Assembly (NCBI RefSeq): GCF_000378005.1
Contig: NZ_KB899040.1
Coordinates: 733,645-797,644 of the forward strand
DNA from: Coprothermobacter platensis DSM 11748
GTDB lineage: Bacteria; Coprothermobacterota; Coprothermobacteria; Coprothermobacterales; Coprothermobacteraceae
Direction of reading: 5' to 3'
Length of the DNA stretch: 64,000 nucleotides
This document shows positions 15,787 through 24,615 of this stretch, piece after piece. The notes under the pieces were generated by a model. The model was given only the letters and a program-made list of their open reading frames with translations. It did not search any database and was not told the origin of the DNA. Numbering within the stretch: the stretch's first letter is position 1; each line of letters begins with the position of its first letter. The translations under genes were made by a program, and so were the position numbers.

Positions 15787-15795
15787 TGTTATAAT
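15787..15795 (+). promoter_or_regulatory. Extended -10 promoter of the metK leader
   Basis: TGTTATAAT is a perfect extended -10 element. The -35 region (TGTAAA with a 17-base spacer) is weak. The predicted start near 15802 coincides with the first base of the riboswitch P1 stem, which supports the call. Confidence 0.7.
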
Positions 15796-15801
15796 GGTTA
15801 C

Positions 15802-15921
15802 ACCTTCTTATCAAGAGCGGTGGAGGGAATGGCCCGAAGAAGCCCGGCAACCAGCGAGGGAGAAAACCAAGCATGGTGCCAACTCCTTCTGCATCTTGAT
15901 GGTGCAGAAAGATAAGAAGGT
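15802..15921 (+). ncRNA. SAM-I (S-box) riboswitch
   Basis: The leader contains the conserved S-box core: CTTATCAAGAGCGGTGGAGG, GGCCCGAAGAAGCCCGGCAACC and GGTGCCAACTCC. Stem P1 is a perfect 11-bp pairing of 15802-15812 with 15911-15921. S-adenosylmethionine binding stabilises P1 and allows the downstream terminator to form, so metK is shut off when its product is plentiful. The TGGAGGGA in the core (15821-15828) is exactly complementary to TCCCTCCA in the terminator's 5' arm (15930-15937), a possible antiterminator pairing. Confidence 0.97.
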
Positions 15922-15927
15922 GAAGCG

Positions 15928-15959
15928 AATCCCTCCATTAAGTAAGAGGGATTTTTTTT
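15928..15959 (+). terminator. Rho-independent terminator controlled by the SAM riboswitch
   Basis: AATCCCTC (15928-15935) pairs with GAGGGATT (15946-15953) around a 10-base loop and runs into eight T residues. It lies 35 bases before the metK start codon, the standard transcription-attenuation layout for S-box leaders. Confidence 0.95.
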
Positions 15960-15993
15960 GTCAAAAATTTGCCGATTTGGAGGTGCAAAATTG

Positions 15994-17205
15994 ATGAAAA
16001 CGAGGAACCACAGATTCACTTCTGAATCTGTCACTGAAGGACATCCAGACAAGGTTGCAGACCAGATATCAGATGCTATATTAGATGCTCATCTGAAAGG
16101 TGATCCACAAGCACGAGTCGCTGTTGAAACAACAGTAAAGACAAACCTCGTAGTACTCGTTGGAGAAGTTACATCAAAAAACTATGTGGATTATGTTGGG
16201 GTAACAAGGCATGTGCTTGAGCATATAGGTTATACTGATCCAAGTTTAGGATTTAGCGTTCAAGAAAACATGTATGTCGTAAACATTCAGCACCAGTCAG
16301 AGGATATCGCTTTAGGTGTGGACAGGTCATTAGAAAGTAAAAGTGGCGAATTGGAAGATGAGCTTGGTGCAGGCGATCAAGGCATGATGTTTGGTTACGC
16401 TGTTGACGAAACAGAAAACTACATGCCGCTAACCATAGAACTCTCACATGCATTGACAAAACGCTTGTCGGAAGTCAGGAAACAAAAGTTGGTTGATTTC
16501 CTTCGCCCTGATGGAAAAGCTCAGGTTACTGTTGTTTATGACGGCCTGACACCTATAGAAGTGGAACACGTTGTTGTATCTGCACAGCATAGTCCAGATG
16601 TTCACGAGAACACACTAAGAGAGTTTATCGTTGAAGAAGTTATTAAGAAAGTCATTCCTTCGGAACTGCTTACAGACAGAACACATTTTCATATAAATCC
16701 TACTGGGCGTTTTGTAACAGGAGGGCCCAATGGCGATTCCGGTCTTACAGGTAGAAAAATCATTGTGGACACCTATGGATCTCGTGCTCCTCATGGCGGC
16801 GGTTCCTTTAGTGGGAAAGACCCAACAAAGGTCGATCGTTCTGCTACATACGCAGCTCGCTATTTAGCAAAGAATATTGTTGCTGCTGGATTGGCACGCG
16901 AGGCGCTTATCCAACTGGCTTATGTAATCGGTGAAGCAAAACCTGTTTCCATATATGTGGATACCTTCGGCACCGGCAACGTAGACGAAGGCGAGCTTGA
17001 ACGTTACTTAATGGAACAGGATTACATCGAACTTACACCGAAAGGCATTATAGATAAATTTGGACTTCAACATCCAGAAGGATGGAATTATCTTGATACT
17101 GCTGCCTATGGTCATTTTGGTAAACCACACTTCCCATGGGAACAACTCGACATGGTCCCCATACTTCAGGAGTACTTTTCCGTTAATGCATGCACAAACT
17201 GTTAG
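15994..17205 (+). CDS. metK: S-adenosylmethionine synthetase
   Basis: MetK makes S-adenosylmethionine from methionine and ATP, releasing phosphate and pyrophosphate. The 403-residue protein has the substrate motif TEGHPDKVADQ, the loop GAGDQGMMFGYA and the phosphate-binding GGGSFSGKDPTKVDRS. The ATG at 15994 is chosen because GGAGGTG lies 8 bases upstream; the frame extends 12 codons further but that would run into the terminator. Expression is controlled by the SAM riboswitch. The 3' end overlaps the PriA-like gene by 16 bases. Confidence 0.98.
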   Translation: MKTRNHRFTSESVTEGHPDKVADQISDAILDAHLKGDPQARVAVETTVKTNLVVLVGEVTSKNYVDYVGVTRHVLEHIGYTDPSLGFSVQENMYVVNIQHQSEDIALGVDRSLESKSGELEDELGAGDQGMMFGYAVDETENYMPLTIELSHALTKRLSEVRKQKLVDFLRPDGKAQVTVVYDGLTPIEVEHVVVSAQHSPDVHENTLREFIVEEVIKKVIPSELLTDRTHFHINPTGRFVTGGPNGDSGLTGRKIIVDTYGSRAPHGGGSFSGKDPTKVDRSATYAARYLAKNIVAAGLAREALIQLAYVIGEAKPVSIYVDTFGTGNVDEGELERYLMEQDYIELTPKGIIDKFGLQHPEGWNYLDTAAYGHFGKPHFPWEQLDMVPILQEYFSVNACTNC

Positions 17206-19073
17206 TTGCTCTTAATAATAGACTTTTTGGAGATGCTAGCCTTGCTTACGCAGAAGGCGATGCATCTCCTGGAGATTTAGTTAGTGTTGATTTTTACAAC
17301 AGAAAACTTAAAGGCATAGTGCTAAAAGAGACACCGGCGCCAAGAACTGTACCCTGTAAAATCCTTCAAGAAGACTTTGCCCCGGACTGGCTAATAAACA
17401 GAATCTTGGAGGTACTTGAAGAGTACCCTGTTAATGCCTATGAATTGCTTGAACTTGCACATAATTGGAAAGAAGAACCTCGTACTATCTTACATATAAA
17501 AGCCTACAATTACGTTCCACGAGGACAAAAGGAAAAAGAACTTCTTAAGCTTCTAAGGAACAATTCTGTGGAACTGACTCATTCTTTATCGAAAAAATAT
17601 GGAAAGCAGATAGAAGAACTTGCTAAGCTTGGGGTTCTTGAAAGAACCACTATAAAACCTGATAGCTATGCTATGGTCTACGCACGATTAGTCGCTCCTT
17701 CTCTATTAGTTTCTAATGCCATATATGAACACTTCGGTAATAAGCCTTTACCCCTCTTGTTTTGGAAAAAACTTCTTAATCCATGGACAGTGGAAAAGCT
17801 AAGAGAAGAAGGTTCATTGATAGAAGAAACACATGTTATTAAGCGCTTTAGCGTACCGGTAAGCAATGAATTACCGCGTTTAGAAAACATGCCGGACAAA
17901 CTTGAGGATCTTCACATGTATTTGCGATTTCTTCTTGAGCATGGGCAAACCACTCTAGTCGTTTTCCCTTCTCTGCAAATGGCACGATCATATGCCAGAC
18001 TACTCATACAGGAACGAATACCAGTTGTACTCGATTCTGGTGGGTACACGAAATTCTTGCAAGACGCATTTTGCAAAACAGGTGGAATTGTAATAGGAAC
18101 TCCTCGTACCGTATTAAGGCCATGGAAAGACCTTAGACATGTAATAACGGTTTTTCAATCGATAGATAGCTTAGCGATTAGAACAGCAAGTCAACGCATT
18201 GTCTTGACAAACTTTGTACCGGCACAAATCATTGAAGAAATCAAACAAAATGAGGAACGTACTTGCATTGTGGAAAATGTAAAAGGCACAAAAGATGTAG
18301 ATATTCTCGCGTACCTGAAAGATTTGCAATCAGCGTCAAAAAAACAGCTCTATTTGGTAAACCGTTTGGGATTCTCTACATCCATTCAATGTGACCATTG
18401 CGGCTACATCATTCCATGTCCAAACTGCGGAGTCCCCATGCGTTATCATAGACGTAACAAACAATTAGTTTGCCATCGATGCGGTATGAAAAGTAGTGTA
18501 CCCGATAAGTGCCCGAGATGTGGAAGTGTAGCGTTAGAACCAAACGGTATTGGGATAGAAAGATTGGAACTGCAGCTTGAAGAAAAAGCTTTTGCACAAG
18601 AACGCGATCTATCCAAGAACACTATTATTACTACATCAAAAATATTCCGTTATTTGCCCAAACAATTGTTTGATGATGCTTTCTACGTATCTGCAGATAG
18701 TGACTTAGCGACCCCTGTACCGATACCTGAAAAAGTATTCTTAAAGAACTTATCATCCATCAAGATGTGGTTAAAACCTGATGGCGTTTTGCACATAATA
18801 ACCAGAGATCAAGAACGTATAAACAATATTTTAGAAAACGGCGAAACAATCGTTGCGGAGAGTGCACAATCATTAGGATTGCCACCACTGGGTCACTATA
18901 TTGAATTGGAACTAAACAGTGATGATTTTGCGTTGGACGGCGCTGTGGTATGGGGACCTGTTCCCATAAGGAAGTCTAAAACGTTTAAGTATTTCATAAT
19001 CACGGATAAAAGCCCCAAGGAAGTACTTTCTCGCGCTCTTACCAAAGCACAGTTTATCAGTTTTGATGTGTAG
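17190..19073 (+). CDS. priA: PriA-like primosomal protein without helicase motifs
   Basis: PriA reloads the replisome at stalled forks. This 627-residue protein keeps the eight zinc-binding cysteines (C401, C404, C410, C413, C428, C431, C441, C444), the following GIGIERLE motif and a C-terminal domain. The ATPase core is degenerate: where PriA has a GSGKTE Walker A there is LLEHGQTTLVVFPSLQMARS, and in place of DEEH there is VFQSIDSLA. It is also 100 or more residues shorter than typical. It therefore probably acts as a DNA- and protein-binding loader without helicase activity, as proposed for some actinobacterial PriA proteins. The ATG overlaps the metK end by 16 bases. No frameshift is apparent. 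Confidence 0.85.
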   Translation: MHKLLVALNNRLFGDASLAYAEGDASPGDLVSVDFYNRKLKGIVLKETPAPRTVPCKILQEDFAPDWLINRILEVLEEYPVNAYELLELAHNWKEEPRTILHIKAYNYVPRGQKEKELLKLLRNNSVELTHSLSKKYGKQIEELAKLGVLERTTIKPDSYAMVYARLVAPSLLVSNAIYEHFGNKPLPLLFWKKLLNPWTVEKLREEGSLIEETHVIKRFSVPVSNELPRLENMPDKLEDLHMYLRFLLEHGQTTLVVFPSLQMARSYARLLIQERIPVVLDSGGYTKFLQDAFCKTGGIVIGTPRTVLRPWKDLRHVITVFQSIDSLAIRTASQRIVLTNFVPAQIIEEIKQNEERTCIVENVKGTKDVDILAYLKDLQSASKKQLYLVNRLGFSTSIQCDHCGYIIPCPNCGVPMRYHRRNKQLVCHRCGMKSSVPDKCPRCGSVALEPNGIGIERLELQLEEKAFAQERDLSKNTIITTSKIFRYLPKQLFDDAFYVSADSDLATPVPIPEKVFLKNLSSIKMWLKPDGVLHIITRDQERINNILENGETIVAESAQSLGLPPLGHYIELELNSDDFALDGAVVWGPVPIRKSKTFKYFIITDKSPKEVLSRALTKAQFISFDV

Positions 19074-19818
19074 CAAACGGGTCTGGGTTAAGCCAAACAC
19101 GTATTAGACTAAGTCCCTGGGCAGGTACACAGTACTTAGCATATTCTTTTCCAGAGAGAATAGCATCTATCGATTTTACTTCACGTTTGCCCCAGCCTAT
19201 TTCAAGAAAAGTCCCCACCATAAGTCTTACCATGGCATAAAGGAAACCGTCCCCCACGAAGGAAAAGTACATTCTTTCTGGTGTGCACATCATGTTTATA
19301 TCGTAAATGGTGCGCACTGTTGTTTTCACGTCAGAACCTTTCTTTGAAAAACACACAAAATCATGTGTTCCTACGACTTTTCTTATGGCGTCGCAAACAA
19401 GAGTGCATCTTTCAGGTGGTATTGCTTTCATGTATGCAAAGTACTCGGAAAAAATAGGTGACAATTTTTCTGTAGTAATGGCATAAACATATTGCTTCGC
19501 CACTGCATTCTTTTGTGGATGAAAATCATTGTCCACTCTTGCTAAAGATAGTATTCTGATGTCCATGGGTAGATTTCTATTGAGGATGTACATAAGCCTT
19601 TCGGGAGTAACGTCATCACGACCCCAAAAAGCAATAGGCATCCCCCAGGCGTGAACTCCAGCGTCTGTTCTGCCTGAAGATAATACGACTGTACGGAACG
19701 TATTTACTCTGGAAATGACTTCTTCCAGAACATTTTGAACAGCTAAGCCGTTCTTTTGTTTCTGAAAACCTGAATAATGTGTTCCTTTAAACTGTATAAG
19801 AGCAGCGTATTTTACCAC
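19057..19818 (-). CDS. truA: tRNA pseudouridine synthase A
   Basis: TruA converts uridines 38-40 of the tRNA anticodon stem to pseudouridine. The catalytic Asp lies in SGRTDAGVHAWG. The GTG at 19818 gives 253 residues starting MVKYAALIQFKGTHYSGFQ, matching the usual TruA N-terminus; an ATG at 19857 would add 13 residues with no ribosome-binding site. The GTG overlaps the ecfT stop by 7 bases. The order rplQ-ecfA1-ecfA2-ecfT-truA matches Bacillus. The 3' end overlaps the convergent PriA-like gene by 17 bases. Confidence 0.93.
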   Translation of the reverse strand: MVKYAALIQFKGTHYSGFQKQKNGLAVQNVLEEVISRVNTFRTVVLSSGRTDAGVHAWGMPIAFWGRDDVTPERLMYILNRNLPMDIRILSLARVDNDFHPQKNAVAKQYVYAITTEKLSPIFSEYFAYMKAIPPERCTLVCDAIRKVVGTHDFVCFSKKGSDVKTTVRTIYDINMMCTPERMYFSFVGDGFLYAMVRLMVGTFLEIGWGKREVKSIDAILSGKEYAKYCVPAQGLSLIRVWLNPDPFATHQN

Positions 19819-20627
19819 GTGACAAGCCAATATCCTCTTAGGTAAATGCATGCGCATAGGATAATTGCGGATGCTGCCAATATGCCTAAATCCGTTGCGG
19901 CAAACTTTGCTACTTTGTATTTTGTTCGTTTAACTCCAGGTAGGTAACCTCTTACCTCCATTGCAACAGCTAAATCTTCGGCTTTCATAAATGCGCTTAC
20001 AAACAATGGAATAATAATAGGAACCAGCTTCTGAACTTTTTCAAACAGATTCCCTGTTAAATTGAGACCTCTTGCTTTTTGCGCTTTTAGTATTCTGTCG
20101 GCTTCGTCTGCCAAAACAGGAATGAAACGCAACGCTATGGTCATAATAAGAGAAAATTCCTCCACGGGTACTTTTATTGCTTCCAGCGGTTTAAGAAGTG
20201 TGTTGAGCCCGTCAGCTAAATCTACAGGTGAAGTAGTAGCGGTCAAAACAGTGGATACAAAGATGAGAAAGAACAATCTCAAACCAAAAAAAACACCTGT
20301 TATCGTTCCCTCAGTTTTAAATGCGATAGGGCCTATTCTAAATAAAACATTCTGACCAGTAAGCAATGCATTAAAGACAAAAGTAAATAAAACCAAGATG
20401 AGAACCGCCCGTGCACTTCTGCTATAAAATCGAAGCGGAACACGTGAAACAACCATCAAAAACGCTAATACGGTAAATAAAACGGCCATCACAGCAAATG
20501 ACTGGGATAGAAAAGCAGCTATAATCAAGATTAATGTCATGATTATCTTGGACTCTGCTCTGGCTTTGTGCAGAATACTTCCACTGGGTATATACTGGCC
20601 AACAACGACTACATCTTTGAAAGCCAT
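19812..20627 (-). CDS. ecfT: ECF transporter transmembrane component EcfT
   Basis: EcfT is the membrane scaffold that joins substrate-binding S components to the two EcfA ATPases of an energy-coupling-factor vitamin or metal importer. The 271-residue protein has hydrophobic segments in its first two thirds, the two Ala-Arg-Gly-type coupling motifs (KAQKARGL and MEVRGY) on the cytoplasmic helices, and a last span near 240-262. Its ATG overlaps the ecfA2 stop by one base. The S component at 57436-57918 is the only one in this window and may use this module. Confidence 0.94.
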   Translation of the reverse strand: MAFKDVVVVGQYIPSGSILHKARAESKIIMTLILIIAAFLSQSFAVMAVLFTVLAFLMVVSRVPLRFYSRSARAVLILVLFTFVFNALLTGQNVLFRIGPIAFKTEGTITGVFFGLRLFFLIFVSTVLTATTSPVDLADGLNTLLKPLEAIKVPVEEFSLIMTIALRFIPVLADEADRILKAQKARGLNLTGNLFEKVQKLVPIIIPLFVSAFMKAEDLAVAMEVRGYLPGVKRTKYKVAKFAATDLGILAASAIILCACIYLRGYWLVTW

Positions 20628-21490
20628 TACCTACCACCATCTAAAGCACTCAATAATTCTTGAATAGTAAGTGTTACTGGAAATTGCATTGTTTTTCTAA
20701 GTTCGCACGATATATCAGCTGCCACAGGTGGCTCCAAGCCTATCCTCCGGAGTGTATTAACGTGTGAAAACACTTCTCTTGGCGTGTCTGCAAACACCAC
20801 GTCACCGCTGGATAGGGCCAGTACCCTATCAGCTAGCACAGCTTCTTCCAAAGAATGCGTTATAAAAATGACTGTGCGATTCCCGTTGCTATATTGTCTC
20901 AACCACTCCCAAAACATCTTTCTCGATGAACCATCTAAACCTGCCGAAGGCTCATCTAATATGATTACTTCGGGGTCGGAAACCAGAACGGAAGCCAAGG
21001 CAACTTTTCTTTTTTCTCCTCCTGATAATGTAAATGGTGACCTATCTTTAAACGCTTCATAAGAAAGGCCTGAAACCTCCAGTGCATGCACAACACGCTG
21101 TTCTATATTGTCCAACCCAAAGTTTTTGGCAGCATAAGACACTTCTTCAAACACAGTTTCCGCAAAAAATTGATATTCGGGGAATTGAAACACGAATCCT
21201 ATGCGGCGCCTAATGTTTAAGGGAATGTCTTTCGGATAGTTCCATGGATTTCCGAAATGTTTCACTATTCCTGTTGTAGGAGAAGTTAATGCAGCCGTTA
21301 CTTGAGCCAGTGAAGTTTTTCCAGAACCTGTATGACCCACTATGGCAACCCATTCCCCCGCCCTGATCCGCAAGGTCAATGGTTTTACCGCATCGACTTG
21401 CCAAGGAGTACCATAATCGTAGCTTAATGAGACATTTTCGAGCTCAATAACATAGTCGCTTTCAGCAGGCTTTCTTTGGTAATCGGCCAA
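20627..21490 (-). CDS. ecfA2: ECF transporter ATPase EcfA2
   Basis: This is the second ATP-binding subunit of the shared ECF module. The 287-residue protein has Walker A GHTGSGKTS, Q-loop FVFQFPEYQFF, signature LSGGEKRK and Walker B VIILDEPSAGLD. TTG start at 21490, with GAGAGGAG (21501-21508) 10 bases upstream; this makes it overlap ecfA1 by 67 bases. The long overlap and the shared operon mean the two ATPases are made together, as expected of a heterodimer. Confidence 0.94.
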   Translation of the reverse strand: MADYQRKPAESDYVIELENVSLSYDYGTPWQVDAVKPLTLRIRAGEWVAIVGHTGSGKTSLAQVTAALTSPTTGIVKHFGNPWNYPKDIPLNIRRRIGFVFQFPEYQFFAETVFEEVSYAAKNFGLDNIEQRVVHALEVSGLSYEAFKDRSPFTLSGGEKRKVALASVLVSDPEVIILDEPSAGLDGSSRKMFWEWLRQYSNGNRTVIFITHSLEEAVLADRVLALSSGDVVFADTPREVFSHVNTLRRIGLEPPVAADISCELRKTMQFPVTLTIQELLSALDGGR

Positions 21491-22239
21491 TCTACTCGTA
21501 CTCCTCTCTGCATTAATTCCTGTGCTAAAGTAATTTCGTCGGGAATGACTACATTGGCTTTTTCCATGATGTCGCCTCGTGACAAAAACTCAGGCACTGA
21601 GCCGGAAAAAATCATTTCGCCTTCACGTAAAGCGTATATTGAATCTGCCATCAGTGCTTCTCTAAGATCGTGTGTAATCCAAAGCACTCCAACAGATTTT
21701 GATAGCTCCAATGCAGTGTTTAAGACCTCATGCTTTCCCACCGGATCCAAGAGCGCCGTAGCTTCATCAAAGATGATGTATGATGGTCTCAAAGCAAGTA
21801 TACCGGCTATCGCCAAACGCTGCTTTTGGCCACCACTTAGCGCTTGTACAGAACGATGCCTAAGGTCCCACAGGCCAACCGTTTTCAAACTGCTTTCCAC
21901 GCGAGCAGCTATTTCAGGTGAACTCAAACTCAAGTTCTCTGGCCCGAAAGCTACATCCTCCTCTACAATGGAGGAAACAATTTGGTTTTCAGGGTTTTGA
22001 AAGACGATGCCAACTTTTGTTTGGTATTCTCGCTCTATGGAGGAAATATCACGTCCATCCAGAACAACACTTCCCGAAGAAGGAACAATTAATCCCTTCG
22101 TTATTTTTGCAAGTGTGGTTTTACCTGCACCATTTCCACCCATGAGGGCAATGAATTTTCCAGAGGGGATTGATAAAGAAACGGACCGGAGAATTTGCCT
22201 ATCCTCCAGCCCGTAGCTGATTTGTTTCAGTTCAATCAT
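21424..22239 (-). CDS. ecfA1: ECF transporter ATPase EcfA1
   Basis: This is the first ATP-binding subunit of the ECF module. The 271-residue protein has Walker A GGNGAGKTT, Q-loop VFQNPENQIV, signature LSGGQKQR and Walker B YIIFDEATALLD. The FDEAT variant has Ala where most have Pro. The ATG overlaps the rplQ stop by 4 bases, placing the transporter genes at the end of the ribosomal alpha operon as in Bacillus. Confidence 0.94.
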   Translation of the reverse strand: MIELKQISYGLEDRQILRSVSLSIPSGKFIALMGGNGAGKTTLAKITKGLIVPSSGSVVLDGRDISSIEREYQTKVGIVFQNPENQIVSSIVEEDVAFGPENLSLSSPEIAARVESSLKTVGLWDLRHRSVQALSGGQKQRLAIAGILALRPSYIIFDEATALLDPVGKHEVLNTALELSKSVGVLWITHDLREALMADSIYALREGEMIFSGSVPEFLSRGDIMEKANVVIPDEITLAQELMQRGVRVDWPITKESLLKATMLLSSKMSH

Positions 22240-22589
22240 TTGCTCCAGCGCACTATGGCTGTAGGAGCTCCATCACCTTTTCTGAACCCTGTCTTCAAAA
22301 GAGATGTATAACCGCCATTTACTTCTGAAAACCTTGGAGCTATTTCTTCAGTGAGCTTATGAACTAATTCCCTATCAGCCAACTGCCTCTCTATAAGTCT
22401 TATGTGCTGTAAATCCTTAGCCTTTGCGTCTGTTACAAGCTTGTCTGCAAATCTTTTTAATTCTTTTGCTTTAGGCAGCGTGGTCTCTACCTGCCCATAA
22501 AGCACAAGTTGTTTTGACAACGTCCGCAGAAGAGCCATTCTGGCTTCAGTTTTACGTCCAAGTTTACGGCCATCAACTTTATGCCTCAT
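22236..22589 (-). CDS. rplQ: Ribosomal protein L17
   Basis: L17 is a 50S protein near the exit-tunnel side. The 117-residue product has the conserved start MRHKVDGRKLGR and the LRTLSKQLVLYGQVETTLPKA segment of about 20 residues split by a conserved basic stretch; length is normal. Its ATG overlaps the end of rpoA by 11 bases, so it is translationally coupled to the RNA polymerase alpha subunit, the ancestral arrangement. Confidence 0.97.
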   Translation of the reverse strand: MRHKVDGRKLGRKTEARMALLRTLSKQLVLYGQVETTLPKAKELKRFADKLVTDAKAKDLQHIRLIERQLADRELVHKLTEEIAPRFSEVNGGYTSLLKTGFRKGDGAPTAIVRWSK

Positions 22590-23535
22590 CTTCTGTATTA
22601 CCTCCTTCTAAATATGCTGATAACTTATCTTTAATCTCTTCCACTCTCACTGCTCCAATACCAGGAATGGCTTCATTCCTATCTAAAACGGCAACTAAAT
22701 CCCTAATAGTTGATATGCCTGCTTTTTCTAAATGTGTCAACACTGCTCGTGACAGATTAAGAACATCGATGCTCGTATCCAGTTTTTCATCTGAAGCTTC
22801 AGGCTCAACCGCCACTTCTTCTACATCTGTAGATTGTTTTGCCTGTGCGATACTACCAAATTCCTTACTAAGAAACTCTGCAGCCTGGCGTATAACTTCA
22901 GCAGGATCGGCAGCAAGTGTCGTGTAAACACGAAGTTCCAAACTTTCAAAGGTACCTGGTTCTTCCACAATGGCTGGAGTAACATGAAACTCTGCTCTTC
23001 TTACAGGCGAGAACGATGTATCTAAGTAAATTGTTCTGAATGGGAACTGGTAGAGTTTTTTATTGTCGTCAACAGTCTTGTAACCCACCCCGTTACTAAC
23101 GTAGATTTCCATATAAAGTTCCTGGTCATTGGAAATAGTTAATATTGGTTGATCAGGGTTGAGTATTTCTATGTCAGCATCAGGGACAATGTCCTTAGCT
23201 GTGATTTCGGCAGGTCCCTTCGCTTTTATGTACAGAACCTTAACGCCATCGCCATGGTAATTCAGCAACACCTTCTTGAGATTAAGCCCGATAGTCAAAC
23301 CATCTTCTACAATACCGTCAAGAACCATAAATTCGTGTTCCAGGCCTTCCAAGCGAAAACCGAGAACGCCTGTTCCACCTATTTGACCGAGCAGTACACG
23401 TCGAAGAGCGTTACCGATGGTAATACCCTCTCCCTCGGGTAAATTAGTTGCCTCTAACTTAGCAAATCTTTGAACTTCTCCCGTTTCACGGTCAGTAGTT
23501 CTCCCGAGGTCCATTATTGAAAATAACTTGTCCAT
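22579..23535 (-). CDS. rpoA: RNA polymerase alpha subunit
   Basis: Alpha dimerises to nucleate RNA polymerase assembly and contacts UP elements and activators. The 318-residue protein has an N-terminal assembly domain (about 1-230, with EGITIGNALRRVLL) and a C-terminal DNA-binding domain of helix-hairpin-helix type (about 255-310, with NLSRAVLTHLEKAGISTIRD), joined by an acidic linker. Size is normal, in contrast to the enlarged beta-prime at 41251-47355. It lies between rpsD and rplQ. Confidence 0.97.
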   Translation of the reverse strand: MDKLFSIMDLGRTTDRETGEVQRFAKLEATNLPEGEGITIGNALRRVLLGQIGGTGVLGFRLEGLEHEFMVLDGIVEDGLTIGLNLKKVLLNYHGDGVKVLYIKAKGPAEITAKDIVPDADIEILNPDQPILTISNDQELYMEIYVSNGVGYKTVDDNKKLYQFPFRTIYLDTSFSPVRRAEFHVTPAIVEEPGTFESLELRVYTTLAADPAEVIRQAAEFLSKEFGSIAQAKQSTDVEEVAVEPEASDEKLDTSIDVLNLSRAVLTHLEKAGISTIRDLVAVLDRNEAIPGIGAVRVEEIKDKLSAYLEGGNTEDEA

Positions 23536-23552
23536 TATCTATTCACCACGCC

Positions 23553-24185
23553 TTATCTTGAGTAGTACTCAACTATGAGCTGCTCCGTAACGGCGACTGG
23601 AATTTCTTCACGGCTTGGTACCCTCAGAAATGTACCTTCAAGATTTTCGGCGTCCACACTCAGCCATTCCATGTTAGGACGGCTTTCATTGTTTGCTAAA
23701 CTCTTTTCTACATCAGGATTGTTCTTCAAATCAGCATCCAAGGCAATCCTGTCTCCTGGTTTTACCAAGTATGATGGTATGTCAACCTTTTTACCGTTGA
23801 CAATAACATGCCCTTGGCGCACCCAGTTACGAGCCATTTTTATACTGCTTGCAAAACCCATGCGTTGCACAACTGCGTCCAAACGACGTTCCAAAAGTTG
23901 TAAAAGTGCAGTACCAGTGGCAACACCCTTTTGTGAAATAGCGTAAGAAAAATAACGCCTTAACTGCGTCTCCGTAATCATATATGTATGTCTTAGTTTC
24001 TGTTTTTCTTTTAACCTAATACCGTATTCTGTATCCCTTCTGCCCCGTCTGGTCGGCCCATGCTGTCCAGGTGGAAATGCTCTCCTTTCCATAGGGCATT
24101 TGGGGCTAAGGCATTTTTCTCCTTTGAGAAAAAGTTTTACGCCGGATCTACGGCATATACGACAAGCTGGTCCAGTGTATTTCAT
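23553..24185 (-). CDS. rpsD: Ribosomal protein S4
   Basis: S4 nucleates 30S assembly at the 5' domain of 16S rRNA. The 210-residue protein has four cysteines in its first 35 residues (C9, C12, C26, C30 region: CRICRRSG and KCLSPKCP), the zinc-binding form, and an S4 RNA-binding domain (MARNWVRQGHVIVNGKKVDI). In many bacteria S4 represses the alpha operon; no control site was identified here. It sits between rpsK and rpoA. Confidence 0.97.
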   Translation of the reverse strand: MKYTGPACRICRRSGVKLFLKGEKCLSPKCPMERRAFPPGQHGPTRRGRRDTEYGIRLKEKQKLRHTYMITETQLRRYFSYAISQKGVATGTALLQLLERRLDAVVQRMGFASSIKMARNWVRQGHVIVNGKKVDIPSYLVKPGDRIALDADLKNNPDVEKSLANNESRPNMEWLSVDAENLEGTFLRVPSREEIPVAVTEQLIVEYYSR

Positions 24186-24209
24186 GTCTGATTTCTACCT
24201 CCTTATGCC

Positions 24210-24587
24210 TTACACTCTGCGAGCCTTTGGCGGTCTGCATCCATTATGAGGAATAGGCGTAACATCTTTTATAGACTTAACATCCAGACCGACTGCTTGC
24301 AAAGCTCTAATAGCTGTTTCACGTCCAGGCCCGGGCCCTTTCACGAATACATCTATTTCTTTCATACCGTAGGTTTGCTGTACTTTTTTGGCAACACTTT
24401 CAGAAGCTAATTGCGCAGCGTAAGGGGTTCCTTTTCTTGTGCCTTTAAAGAAGAAACCGCCTGATGACCAAGCCAAAACAGCTCCATTGGGGTCAGTTAT
24501 TGTGATAATCGTATTATTGAACGTTGAATGGATATGAGCTACACCGTAAGGTACATATCTGCGTTCTTTTCTCTTTTTCTGAGCCAC
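24210..24587 (-). CDS. rpsK: Ribosomal protein S11
   Basis: S11 lines the 30S platform near the mRNA exit. The 125-residue protein shows [15 protein letters not shown]-like family motifs ([14 protein letters not shown]), [14 protein letters not shown] and the C-terminal [19 protein letters not shown] start with GGAGGTG upstream. It is part of the infA-rpmJ-rpsM-rpsK-rpsD-rpoA-rplQ run. Confidence 0.97.
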   Translation of the reverse strand: MAQKKRKERRYVPYGVAHIHSTFNNTIITITDPNGAVLAWSSGGFFFKGTRKGTPYAAQLASESVAKKVQQTYGMKEIDVFVKGPGPGRETAIRALQAVGLDVKSIKDVTPIPHNGCRPPKARRV

Positions 24588-24615
24588 TTTTAAAACACCT
24601 CCACCTTAAACTTAA

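Noticed and set aside
15958-15993. 12-codon N-terminal extension of metK
   Set aside because: It begins in the terminator U-tract; the ATG at 15994 has GGAGGTG at correct spacing.
17190-19073. A frameshift or sequencing error explaining the missing PriA helicase motifs
   Set aside because: The frame is continuous through 627 codons with conserved flanks; the motifs are replaced, not cut out.
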